Origin: Alloscardovia sp963543015
Lineage (GTDB): Bacteria > Actinomycetota > Actinomycetes > Actinomycetales > Bifidobacteriaceae
Assembly: GCA_963543015.1 (NCBI GenBank)
Contig: CAUTYZ010000010.1
Location: forward strand, 14,305 to 78,304
Direction: 5' to 3'
Length of the DNA stretch: 64,000 nt
Numbering within the stretch: the first letter of the stretch is position 1; every line of letters starts with the position of its first letter. Position numbers and translations under genes: made by a program. The notes below the pieces were generated by a model. It searched no databases, was not told the DNA's origin, and saw nothing but the letters and a program-made list of their open reading frames with translations. This document shows positions 53,216 through 61,133 of the stretch, in pieces.

Positions 53216-53512
53216 ATGTCTGCTCACAAGTATGAACTCATGCTCATCGCTGATCCAGAAATGGACGAACGTGCATTGAAGAAGTTGGTCGACACCTATC
53301 TGGAAACCGTCACCAACGAAAAGGGCATCATTGATAACGTTGATATCTGGGGCCGTCGCAAGTTGGCTTACGAAATTGCTGGCAAGACTGAAGGCAATTA
53401 CGCTGTAGTTAACTACACTGCTGAACCAGCAACTAGCGACGAACTTGATCGTTTGCTTAACCTTAACGAATCCATCGTTCGCACGAAGATTCTTCGTACC
53501 GACGCTGAGTAA
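53216..53512 (+). CDS. rpsF: 30S ribosomal protein S6
   Basis: A 98-residue S6: KYELMLIADPEMDERALKKL at the start and GRRKLAYEIAGKTEGNYAV in the middle, ending NLNESIVRTKILR. It binds S18 on the 30S platform. The strong SD AAGGAGGTGGGTG decides the start at ATG 53216; a longer open frame upstream from 53054 crosses the leader structure and is not S6. It leads the rpsF-ssb-rpsR-rplI operon, the conserved actinobacterial order. Confidence 0.98.
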   Translation: MSAHKYELMLIADPEMDERALKKLVDTYLETVTNEKGIIDNVDIWGRRKLAYEIAGKTEGNYAVVNYTAEPATSDELDRLLNLNESIVRTKILRTDAE

Positions 53513-53612
53513 TCGTTCGCACAGCTGCGAGGATTATTCGCTTCTGTGCATTTTTAAACGACAAATAGTAAACGTAAAACTTTAGATTTTACTTTCGGAT
53601 AACGGAGTAGTC

Positions 53613-54221
53613 ATGGCTGGAGAAACTGTCATCACTGTTGTGGGTAATCTCACTGCAGATCCTGAATTGCGTACCACGAGCAACGGTGGCAAGGTAGTGA
53701 ATTTCACTATCGCATCGACCCCTCGTACATACAACCGTAATACTGGACAGTTTGAAGATGGCGACGCGCTTTTCATGCGTTGCTCGTGCTGGGATTCCCA
53801 GTACACTACTATGGCAAGCAATATCGCTCAGTCCTTGACTAAGGGCATGCGCGTTATTGCTCAGGGCAATTTGGTACAGCGCTCATATCAGACTCAGCAG
53901 GGCGAATCTCGCACTGTTGTCGAATTGCGCGTATCAGATATCGGCCCATCTTTGAGCCGTGCTACTGCATCCGTCAACCGTATTTCGAATGGAAATAATG
54001 GCGGAAATTATTCCGCTAACCGTGGCAGCTTCCAGGGTGGAGCTGCAGCTGCTCCTAACTACGCAAACGGCGCAGGTGCACAGGCAAACGCAAACTTTAG
54101 CGCTGCTCCAGCACCATCGACCGACCCATGGAGTGCATCTGATGATAGCGCTTCATCTTTCGGTGGAAGCTCTGACTTTGGTAGCTCAGCAGATTTCGGT
54201 TCAGAAGAAATCCCATTCTAA
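53613..54221 (+). CDS. ssb: Single-stranded DNA-binding protein
   Basis: A 202-residue SSB. The OB-fold covers residues 1-112 (TVVGNLTADPELRTTSNGGK, FMRCSCWDSQYTTMASNIAQ). A Gly/Asn/Ala/Ser-rich disordered linker (120-190) leads to the acidic protein-docking tip EEIPF, a variant of the usual DDIPF. It acts in replication, repair and recombination. Located between rpsF and rpsR as in most actinobacteria. No abnormality. Confidence 0.97.
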   Translation: MAGETVITVVGNLTADPELRTTSNGGKVVNFTIASTPRTYNRNTGQFEDGDALFMRCSCWDSQYTTMASNIAQSLTKGMRVIAQGNLVQRSYQTQQGESRTVVELRVSDIGPSLSRATASVNRISNGNNGGNYSANRGSFQGGAAAAPNYANGAGAQANANFSAAPAPSTDPWSASDDSASSFGGSSDFGSSADFGSEEIPF

Positions 54222-54308
54222 GAACTGTCTTATCGGTGCAGAATGTGAAGTTAATTTAAACAGTACTTCACGTGAATATCTAGAGTTTAAATTTTTAAGG
54301 AGTGTGAC

Positions 54309-54557
54309 ATGTCACGCAAAAGGCCTCAGCCACCAGTAAAGCCTTTCAAGAAGAAGCCAAATCCATTGAAGGCTGCAAAGATTACTGAAATCGATTACAA
54401 GGACGTTGCATTGCTTCGCAAGTTCATCTCGGACCGCGGAAAAATTCGTTCCCGTCGTATCACCGGTGTAACAGTACAGGAACAGCGCAAGATCGCACGC
54501 GCAATTAAGAACGCACGCGAAATGGCTTTGCTCCCATACTCCACCAACGGTCGCTAA
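54309..54557 (+). CDS. rpsR: 30S ribosomal protein S18
   Basis: An 82-residue S18 with the basic N-terminal arm (RKRPQPPVKPFKKKPNPLKA) and the conserved core ITEIDYKDVALLRKFISDRG and RRITGVTVQEQRKIARAIKN. SD AAGGAG precedes the ATG. It lacks the CxxC pairs of zinc-binding S18 variants, so it is the Cys-minus form. Partner of S6 in the 30S platform. Confidence 0.98.
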   Translation: MSRKRPQPPVKPFKKKPNPLKAAKITEIDYKDVALLRKFISDRGKIRSRRITGVTVQEQRKIARAIKNAREMALLPYSTNGR

Positions 54558-54575
54558 AGGAAGAAGGAAATTACC

Positions 54576-55028
54576 ATGGCAAAGAACACTAAGGTTATTC
54601 TCCTCGATTCCGTAAACGGACTTGGTCAGTCTGGTGACGTAGTAGAAGTTTCTGCAGGTTATGCACGTAACTTCCTCGTTCCACAGGGTCTTGCATTCGC
54701 ATGGACTAAGGGCGCTGCTGCTCAGATCGAGCAGATGCAGCGCGCACGCCGTGCACTTGCTCTCGCATCTCGTGAAGATGCAGTTGCAGCAAAGAATGCA
54801 ATCGAAGGCACAATCATCGAAATCGCAGCTAAGGTTTCTGAGTCCGGTAAGCTCTTCGGCGCTATCGCAGCACCAGAAGTTGCAAAGGCACTCACCGAAC
54901 AGGGTACAGCAGTTTCTGCTAAGGCAGTAACCGTAGAAAACATCAAGACTACTGGTGATTTCACTGCTACTGTTCAGTTGCACCCAGAAATCTCTGCACA
55001 GTTCACCGTTAAGGTTGTTGCTGAGTAG
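54576..55028 (+). CDS. rplI: 50S ribosomal protein L9
   Basis: A 150-residue L9: N-terminal domain KVILLDSVNGLGQSGDVVEV with ARNFLVPQGLAFAWTKG, a long connecting helix (about 42-80), and a C-terminal domain ending LHPEISAQFTVKVVAE. The usual two-domain structure is complete. SD AGGAAGAAGGAAA before ATG. Last gene of the operon, followed by a strong terminator. Confidence 0.98.
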   Translation: MAKNTKVILLDSVNGLGQSGDVVEVSAGYARNFLVPQGLAFAWTKGAAAQIEQMQRARRALALASREDAVAAKNAIEGTIIEIAAKVSESGKLFGAIAAPEVAKALTEQGTAVSAKAVTVENIKTTGDFTATVQLHPEISAQFTVKVVAE

Positions 55029-55086
55029 TTTGTACCAGCTATAAGCTCTCATATGGAGGTCAACTCCGAGAGCATCACTAGCTGTA

Positions 55087-55125
55087 GGGTGGTACTAGTT
55101 TTGAGCTAGTACCACCCTTTTATTT
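55087..55125 (+). terminator. Terminator of the rpsF-ssb-rpsR-rplI operon
   Basis: GGGTGGTACTAG (55087-55098) / CTAGTACCACCC (55106-55117), a 12-bp perfect stem, then TTTTATTT. Between here and 55432 no supported gene is seen, only a short tandem repeat. Confidence 0.95.
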
Positions 55126-55270
55126 CCTAATCATTTGTGTGTGATGGAGAAAAATGAAGGAAAGTCGGTGGACTATAAGCCACGATTGTCACATGAAAAG
55201 AGAACCCTGACTTATACGGGGGGGAAGGTAATCCGCGCAGAAACAGTCGAGACGTTCCAAACATTCCAGA

Positions 55271-55310
55271 TACTCTCTCGTACACTCTCGTACTTTCTTA
55301 TACTCTCTCG
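55271..55310. repeat. 10-bp tandem repeat, four copies
   Basis: TACTCTCTCG, TACACTCTCG, TACTTTCTTA and TACTCTCTCG in tandem, in the gap between rplI and the converging AbiEi-like gene. Confidence 0.75.
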
Positions 55311-55432
55311 CGTTAGAATGCGCATTTATCTCAGCGACGCGTATTACATGAAGTAATCGTCTGCGGATAATCGACAGTGTTGACTACCCTGTGTGTAACA
55401 GTCCTGTTTTAGCTGCCCTGTGTTTTAACGAT

Positions 55433-56671
55433 TTACCCATCCTGCGGTATCTGGTCTGATATATCGCAGACCATTCCCAGAAACTTGTTTCGCAGGGCAA
55501 TTTCTTTATCGCTTGCGTAAGGAATGTCTATAATATCGAGGCTTTCAATGAGCTCCTCTGAATTATTGTAGACAGCATCACTGAAGGAGAATCGCTGCAC
55601 AAGGTAGCCCTTCAAGCTCAAAATAGTGTCGTGATTAATCATGCGAGCAATGATATTTCCCAGTTCTTCATCGCTTACTTGTGGAGTCCCGAAACTATTC
55701 AAATAGCGAGGGAAATCATTCAACTGCGCTACTGCGAACTTAAAAATATGAGGAGCTGTCTCGCATGATGAGGCGAGGTCATCGTACATGTAGGGGGATT
55801 CATAGAGGAATTCATCGTGGTCACAACGCGGAATTTTCCACACGAAATTCGCATGTAGGATAGGAGCATTTTCTAAAGTCTCATCACCTGCACGATCAAG
55901 GCTGTGAAGAGGATTGCGCACATCGATATTCACCGCAGGGACTTCGTATCCAGAACGTATTATGCATGCACGGCTTATGGATTGACGTGCATTAGGCGAG
56001 CGTGGGTTGATGAATTTCAGCTTGAAAATAGTTGCCTCAGAATTACGACAGGAACTGTGATTCTTGGCGTATTCCATGATTGAGCGCTCAGATATGGAAA
56101 ATCTACGTGCTAACGCATCTCCTATGGCAAGACCGTATTCAAAAGGCAGTATACGCATGCAATCAAAAATGCTTCGAAGTGGTGATGTCACGCATACGTC
56201 ATTAAACATGCCGATTTCATCGTTGATTGGTCGGTAAGTATGCGCTGGAGGAGGCTCTATAGAGGAAGAAGGCTTTCCATAGATTTCCACAGCTTTAGCG
56301 ATAGCTCGATGAGGGCGCGAATTTTTGATGTAGTGGAATTGCGTCGGATTATGTACGCGAGGACTCGTTGATGTATGCTCGTCAGTCGCAAAATGGGTAT
56401 GCGTGTAGAGGCTCGCACATATCGGGGCTCCGAGTACTGCTGCTGCCGAAATAAACGATAGTGGCCAGTGTGGGTGTGCGTGAGCATTCGCATAAATCTT
56501 GGACAGAATCTTATCTTTGATAGACAGGTTATCCCACGCTGCGGTACTGATAAAGTAGCCAGGAAGTGGCTCGACCAGTGCGTGCTTTTCCGCTCGCCTA
56601 GTAAAGCGTCGATGCTCGTTGCGAGAGGTCGGTTTGGTAAGAACCGGTAATAATGGTGGTGTACTACTCAT
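55433..56671 (-). CDS. Solitary AbiEi-like protein (winged-helix antitoxin-type regulator)
   Basis: A 412-residue cytoplasmic protein. The N-terminal third has basic RRFTRRAEKHALVEPLPGYF, then ISTAAWDNLSIKDKILSKIY and HPHWPLSFISAAAVLGAPI, the pattern of actinobacterial proteins labelled type IV TA AbiEi-family antitoxin (G-Y-F/V, W..L, S..SAA.L.G). A middle part (DVCVTSPLRSIFDCMRILPF) matches the DNA-binding/antitoxin CTD-like segment, followed by a nuclease-fold-sized C-terminal part of unclear nature. No AbiEii toxin lies beside it; such proteins are common as singletons. Start set at ATG 56669-56671; no SD. Family call moderate. Confidence 0.65.
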   Translation of the reverse strand: MSSTPPLLPVLTKPTSRNEHRRFTRRAEKHALVEPLPGYFISTAAWDNLSIKDKILSKIYANAHAHPHWPLSFISAAAVLGAPICASLYTHTHFATDEHTSTSPRVHNPTQFHYIKNSRPHRAIAKAVEIYGKPSSSIEPPPAHTYRPINDEIGMFNDVCVTSPLRSIFDCMRILPFEYGLAIGDALARRFSISERSIMEYAKNHSSCRNSEATIFKLKFINPRSPNARQSISRACIIRSGYEVPAVNIDVRNPLHSLDRAGDETLENAPILHANFVWKIPRCDHDEFLYESPYMYDDLASSCETAPHIFKFAVAQLNDFPRYLNSFGTPQVSDEELGNIIARMINHDTILSLKGYLVQRFSFSDAVYNNSEELIESLDIIDIPYASDKEIALRNKFLGMVCDISDQIPQDG

Positions 56672-56837
56672 ATATCTAGTCTGCGGGAAGTGTGAGCAAA
56701 ATCCTAGCTGTACAGAAAATGTGAACCGATGTGGATAAGACAGCGTGTCATCCACAATTACCGCGTATTCGTCTGAAAATTGTGCAGGTGTGACCGCATT
56801 CGCCCAATAGGCTGTGATAAAGAGTTAAATAGAGAGA

Positions 56838-57329
56838 ATGAAGAAACTTATAGCTCAAATCGCAAAATTCGGCGTTGTTGGTGTTATCGCCGCCATTCTT
56901 GATTTTGGAATTTTGAATATTCTGGTCGCCCTTTTCCATATGAACGCGACCGTTGCAGGTACGATTTCTTTCGTTCTTTCGCTGATTTTTAATTACCTCG
57001 CCAGCATGAAGTACGTCTTTGTGCATCGAGAAGACATGGCACGGTGGATGGAAGTTCTTATTTTTGTAGTCTCATCGGTTATTGGTCTTCTCATTAATGT
57101 CGCTATTTTGTGGCTTGCGACGGACATTCTGCTCCCATCGACAGCACATGTGGGAGACTCTCTGTACGTCATTTATACCAATGGTGGCAAGATTGTAGCA
57201 ACGGTCGTCGTTGCTGTGTGGAATTTCGTCATCCGTAAATGGCTCTTGGATGCGCCAGCAGATGGCAAAATTAATCCAGATTCCATCTCTCACAAGATTG
57301 GTGAGTGGTCTCTTTCTGTAGGAAAGTAA
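56838..57329 (+). CDS. GtrA-like lipid-linked sugar flippase
   Basis: A 163-residue protein with four TM helices, starting LIAQIAKFGVVGVIAAILDF and containing SFVLSLIFNYLASMKYVF, then LINVAILWLATD and the C-terminal VVVAVWNFVIRKWLLD, all typical of the GtrA family. GtrA proteins are thought to flip polyprenyl-phosphate-glucose or similar across the membrane for outside-facing transferases. It matches the two GtrB-like enzymes at 35.7 and 49.2 kb and the GT-C-like proteins. It stands alone here, divergent from the AbiEi-like gene. Confidence 0.92.
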   Translation: MKKLIAQIAKFGVVGVIAAILDFGILNILVALFHMNATVAGTISFVLSLIFNYLASMKYVFVHREDMARWMEVLIFVVSSVIGLLINVAILWLATDILLPSTAHVGDSLYVIYTNGGKIVATVVVAVWNFVIRKWLLDAPADGKINPDSISHKIGEWSLSVGK

Positions 57330-57456
57330 GTCGACAAGTCGTCTGCATAGCCGCTACACGCTGAGCTGAGAGCGGCGCTACGTGAGGGCAAACGCGGTAC
57401 AATCGAATCATGATGGAACTGAGCCATTGGGGCTCATACGATGCAAAGGAAGCATA

Positions 57457-57807
57457 ATGCCAGTTATTCATACACATGTCAGCGTCGAAACTACACGCGA
57501 ACAGCGCGACGAATTGAAGAGCATTTACGGACGTGCTATTACTGCACTTCCTGGCAAGTCTGAGGGCTGGCTGATGTGCCCATTTGAAGATAATATGCCA
57601 ATTTACTTTGCAGGTGATGACTCCCAGCCAGCAGCGTATGTCGAAGTAAATGCTTTCGGTCATTCAGGTGCTCCTCGCTCGGCTTGGGAAGCATTGAGCG
57701 CGCAAATTATTCCAGCTCTTGAGTCAGTGCTGGGTATCCCACAGGATCGAATTTACGTGCGTTACACCATGACTGAAGACTGGGGATGGAACGGCGGAAA
57801 CTTCTAA
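57457..57807 (+). CDS. MIF-family tautomerase-like protein (phenylpyruvate tautomerase-related)
   Basis: A 116-residue protein. It begins Met-Pro-Val, so after Met removal Pro1 is the catalytic base, the hallmark of the tautomerase/MIF superfamily. IPQDRIYVRYTMTEDWGWNG near the end matches the MIF C-terminal strand that completes the active site, and length fits the family. SD AAAGGAAG before ATG 57457; 25 extra codons upstream in the same frame are excluded, since they would bury the catalytic Pro. The physiological substrate in bacteria is unknown. Confidence 0.88.
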   Translation: MPVIHTHVSVETTREQRDELKSIYGRAITALPGKSEGWLMCPFEDNMPIYFAGDDSQPAAYVEVNAFGHSGAPRSAWEALSAQIIPALESVLGIPQDRIYVRYTMTEDWGWNGGNF

Positions 57808-57898
57808 TTTCCGTGTAGCCGCGCGAATGTGACGTGCGAAATCGCACACTCACGCGTTAGGTTGTTTGAGACCACTGAATTAAGAGAACGGACCACAC

Positions 57899-58687
57899 AT
57901 GACAGACGTCACCTCTGATAGCTCGTTCGAGCACAACGACGAACAATCGGCATCGCCATGGCTCGTCGAGCAGCCAGCAGACAATGCACAATACACGACA
58001 GTTCACTTTGTGCGCCACGGCGAGGTATTTAATCCCGACCATGTCCTGTATGAACGTTTGCCAGGATTCCATCTGTCAGAACGTGGATTCCGTATGGCTC
58101 ATGCCACGGGACGATATATGGCTCGCAATGAGTCTATGAATTCTCCTGCAGCGATTTTCTCCTCGCCTCTTGATCGCACGTTGGACACGGCATCATCCAT
58201 TGTCGAAGAGCTCCGTGCAGCTACCGAGGGTGAGCAGCGTGGCCGTCATACGCATAAGAAGAAGCGTGATGGTGAGAGTGCTGATAATTTTGCAATTGTG
58301 ACTGACGAGCGCATTATCGAAGCGCGCAATGAATTCCGGGGCAAGCGTATCGGACACGGTGAAGGTGCGTTGTGGCGCAATGGAAATTGGAAACTTGTCA
58401 CTAATTTATGGCGTCCAAGCTGGGGTGAATCGTATAAAGAAATTGCTTCACGCGTACAAAAATTCACATACGAGAAGGTCGATGAATATCCGGGACAATC
58501 GATTATCGTCGTTTCTCATGAATCACCTATTTGGTCTTTCAGACATTTGCTGGAAACGGGCCATCCGGAGCACAATATGCTTTTGTGCAAAACGGCTCTC
58601 GCATCGGTCACGTCCATGACTTTCGAAGTGGGGACGCATAAGCTCGTGAGCATTGAGTATGCCGATCCTGCGGCGGATGTGCAGTAG
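57899..58687 (+). CDS. Histidine phosphatase (phosphoglycerate-mutase family)
   Basis: A 262-residue protein. The RHG motif VHFVRHGEV (His40 phosphoacceptor) follows a polar tail of 30 residues; the second catalytic His is in VVSHESPIW near the end, with Arg in SSPLDRTLDTA. There is a basic insertion (RHTHKKKRDGE, about 117-127). The family includes cofactor-dependent phosphoglycerate mutases and broad phosphatases; lacking the usual PGM-specific features, I call it a phosphatase. The SD is weak. Neighbours give no pathway clue. Confidence 0.9.
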   Translation: MTDVTSDSSFEHNDEQSASPWLVEQPADNAQYTTVHFVRHGEVFNPDHVLYERLPGFHLSERGFRMAHATGRYMARNESMNSPAAIFSSPLDRTLDTASSIVEELRAATEGEQRGRHTHKKKRDGESADNFAIVTDERIIEARNEFRGKRIGHGEGALWRNGNWKLVTNLWRPSWGESYKEIASRVQKFTYEKVDEYPGQSIIVVSHESPIWSFRHLLETGHPEHNMLLCKTALASVTSMTFEVGTHKLVSIEYADPAADVQ

Positions 58688-58847
58688 CGCAGGAGGCAAG
58701 TTTGAGCAGATACGCGAGTGCATTGCCCGTCGGCCAGATGTGTCGTAAATAACAGTGAGAGGGTGGGTGTTAAGCAAGAACTCCCATCCATGCGCGGTAC
58801 ACTGGAGAGTGTACCTGAGTTCGTCTCGGTGAGGAGAATTGGCTACC

Positions 58848-59699
58848 ATGAAAAGTTTTGTGCAAGATATCCCAAATTTGTCAGAAGATGTCGTTGAGAA
58901 TGCACGTGCAGCAGCTCAGCGCCTTGAAGGTCTCTGGCCGCTCACAGATGCTCATCAGTTGGATAATGATGTCCATTATGGCGATAATTTACAGGTTCGC
59001 CAAACGTATCAGATCGCAAAAATCTTGCTGGGAATGGAATCTCCAGAAGCGCAGGATGTGACTACTGCTGACGCAGAATACGTTTTTGAAGGCGCTGAAG
59101 ACATTCCAGGTCGCGATCAAATACTCGTTGACGCTCTGCTTGCGGCAAATGATGCGTACGAGCAGGCTCTCGAACTGGAAAATGATTTTACTTCTTTACA
59201 AATTTTGCAAGTAGCAGCATGTGTGTCAGGTGATAGTGCGGTATCAGCTGATTTAGGGGCTGTTGAGCAGATAATAGACACGTATGTGGATGATAACGCA
59301 GAAGACCCAGATGACGATGCTGAGCATCTTATCCGCGCATTCATGCTTGGACGCGAGGTTTCTCAGCTTATAGAAGATCAATCTGATGATGAGGTGCCAG
59401 CAGCAGCTCTGATGATTCTTGTCGCCAACGGATATCTCGATTACGTGGCTTCGCCTCGCACGTATATGAAGGCAGCACAACTCGTTGATGTTTATCACAA
59501 TGGTGTGGAAAATTCCGCTGTAGATATTTTAGAAACAGCAGCACACCAGTGGAATTATCACCATGATGAAATTTTGTGGGATAAGAATGAGGCACAGCGC
59601 AAGGCAAAGGAAGAAGACGAAGCAAAGAGCAAGGCAGCGCTGGCTGCGAAATTTGCTCATGTGAAGGATGATCCAAACAAGCCTGAAGTAGAGCTGTAA
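58848..59699 (+). CDS. Unknown acidic helical cytoplasmic protein
   Basis: A 283-residue soluble protein that I do not recognise. It is rich in Ala, Asp and Glu, predicted mostly helical (AAAQRLEGLWPLTDAHQLDN; LVDALLAANDAYEQALELEN), with TPR-like spacing of small and large hydrophobic residues but no clear TPR consensus. The C-terminus is highly charged (RKAKEEDEAKSKAALAAKF), a probable coiled coil or flexible tail. SD GAGGAGAA 9 nt before ATG 58848 decides the start; an in-frame TTG at 58839 abuts the SD. It resembles conserved actinobacterial proteins without known function. Confidence 0.78.
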   Translation: MKSFVQDIPNLSEDVVENARAAAQRLEGLWPLTDAHQLDNDVHYGDNLQVRQTYQIAKILLGMESPEAQDVTTADAEYVFEGAEDIPGRDQILVDALLAANDAYEQALELENDFTSLQILQVAACVSGDSAVSADLGAVEQIIDTYVDDNAEDPDDDAEHLIRAFMLGREVSQLIEDQSDDEVPAAALMILVANGYLDYVASPRTYMKAAQLVDVYHNGVENSAVDILETAAHQWNYHHDEILWDKNEAQRKAKEEDEAKSKAALAAKFAHVKDDPNKPEVEL

Positions 59700-59737
59700 A
59701 ATGACTGCATAATATTCTTACATACATTCAAGAACGC

Positions 59738-59776
59738 GTTTGGGGCGTGGTGTCGAAGTGATACCACGCCCCAAAC
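59738..59776. terminator. Long symmetrical stem between convergent genes
   Basis: GTTTGGGGCGTGGT (59738-59751) / ACCACGCCCCAAAC (59763-59776), 14 bp perfect with an 11-nt loop, between genes ending at 59699 (+) and 59810 (-). Neither side has a T-run. Probably a bidirectional terminator or 3'-end stabiliser. Confidence 0.65.
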
Positions 59777-59809
59777 GTATAGGGATGCTGTGAGAGCAGA
59801 TCTCAGAAA

Positions 59810-61009
59810 TTAGAAATTCCGCTCGTCAGCTTCCTTGAGCTTCTGCTCCAAGGTTGGTTCAGAAGGAGAGGATGCTTCTTCAGAAGAAGCATTATCCTGT
59901 GTAGGTGCGAGTGGGGAATTCTCGACTGGGGAATTTTCGACTGGAGACGCCTCAACCGGAGATGCTGCAGGAACTGTAGCGCTTGGAGTCGCAGGTGCTT
60001 GCGCAGTATCTGGTGTTACAGCTGGAGAAGGCTGCACTTGCTGAGAGTACGTCTGAGCAGGATATGCAGGCTGAACAGGCTGAACAGGTGAAGTAGGCTG
60101 GGTAGGTTGCACTGGCTGTGCAAACTGTGCTGGCTGAGCAGGCGTCTGTGCATATGGTTGCGGAGGAGCTGGCTGTACAGGAGGTTGCTGCGTATATCCA
60201 GCTTGCTGTGCGTAACCGGTTTGTGGATAGATTGCCTGCTGATAACCCTGCTGAGCTTGAGCAGGATATGCTCCTTGTGGGTAGCCCGTCTGCCCATAGC
60301 TAGGCTGTGCATAACCGTTCTGTGCAGGCACACCTTGTGCATATCCACCCTGTGGGGCGAAAAGCTGAGGTGTAGGTGTATATGGGGTAGGTCGTGCGAG
60401 ACGAGGATATACGTAGGAAGCTGGGCGTCCAAAATTGTTGTTTGCCTGAGTGTCAAATCGAACTCCGCGTGGGTCACTCTCGCGAGTCATATACACGATA
60501 AACAAAATGGTAAGAATGAAATATACGGTTGCAGCAACGAAGAAAAGAAGCATCAGAACGAAGACGAATGAATTCGTTGAACGATCATTCCCCGTAGAGT
60601 GATGAGATATTGCATAGATAAAACCAATGAGCAATCCAACTATGGCAATGGCGACGAGGACATTCCCTCCGATAAATACCCAGAGTAATTTTCCACTGCG
60701 ATTCGTGTCATGCAAACGTCGTGTTGCTACAGCAAGGAATGGAATTAGGCACGCCAGCGAGAAGAGAGAGCTGATCGCATAAACGATCCATACTGATCGT
60801 TGCGGTACTTGCTGGACGAGTAGCCCGACAAGAGTCGACACAACGTCCAGGATAAACACTGGCCACCAAAACTCACTACGGGATGCGCGTCCTGAGAAGG
60901 TCGCGTACTTTCGGAAGAATCGCGATATAGCCTGAATTGGGTTTGCTCCATAAAAAGGCTGATTAAGAGGTGGCTCTCCCATAGAAGAGTCGTAAATAAC
61001 GGTTGCCAT
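59810..61009 (-). CDS. DUF805 membrane protein with long Pro/Gln-rich tail
   Basis: A 399-residue protein. Residues about 25-190 are a DUF805 (YhaH-like) domain: KYATFSGRASRSEFWWPVFI, RRLHDTNRSGKLLWVFIG and four TM helices. Residues 200-399 are a low-complexity cytoplasmic tail rich in Pro, Gln, Ala, Tyr and Gly (GYAQPSYGQTGYPQGAYP-like), ending with an in-frame 15-bp repeat (ASPVE-NSPVE-NSPLA) and a charged helix (EQKLKEADERNF). SD AAGGAG before ATG 61007-61009. DUF805 proteins have no proven function. The tail resembles disordered regions of actinobacterial division and membrane proteins, which is only an analogy. Confidence 0.88.
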   Translation of the reverse strand: MATVIYDSSMGEPPLNQPFYGANPIQAISRFFRKYATFSGRASRSEFWWPVFILDVVSTLVGLLVQQVPQRSVWIVYAISSLFSLACLIPFLAVATRRLHDTNRSGKLLWVFIGGNVLVAIAIVGLLIGFIYAISHHSTGNDRSTNSFVFVLMLLFFVAATVYFILTILFIVYMTRESDPRGVRFDTQANNNFGRPASYVYPRLARPTPYTPTPQLFAPQGGYAQGVPAQNGYAQPSYGQTGYPQGAYPAQAQQGYQQAIYPQTGYAQQAGYTQQPPVQPAPPQPYAQTPAQPAQFAQPVQPTQPTSPVQPVQPAYPAQTYSQQVQPSPAVTPDTAQAPATPSATVPAASPVEASPVENSPVENSPLAPTQDNASSEEASSPSEPTLEQKLKEADERNF

Positions 61010-61133
61010 GGTGCGCTCCTTACTGCTATGAGAGTAGTAGAATACATTCAATTGTGCCACATGGTCTCTAGTGTGAGAAAAGCATATGGTCGCATCGTGT
61101 GGTGGGACTATGAACGCTTATAATTCAGTAAAT

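Noticed and set aside
55135..55356. 73-codon ORF after the rplI terminator
   Set aside because: It spans a 10-bp tandem repeat, has no SD or recognisable domain, and lies directly after a terminator.
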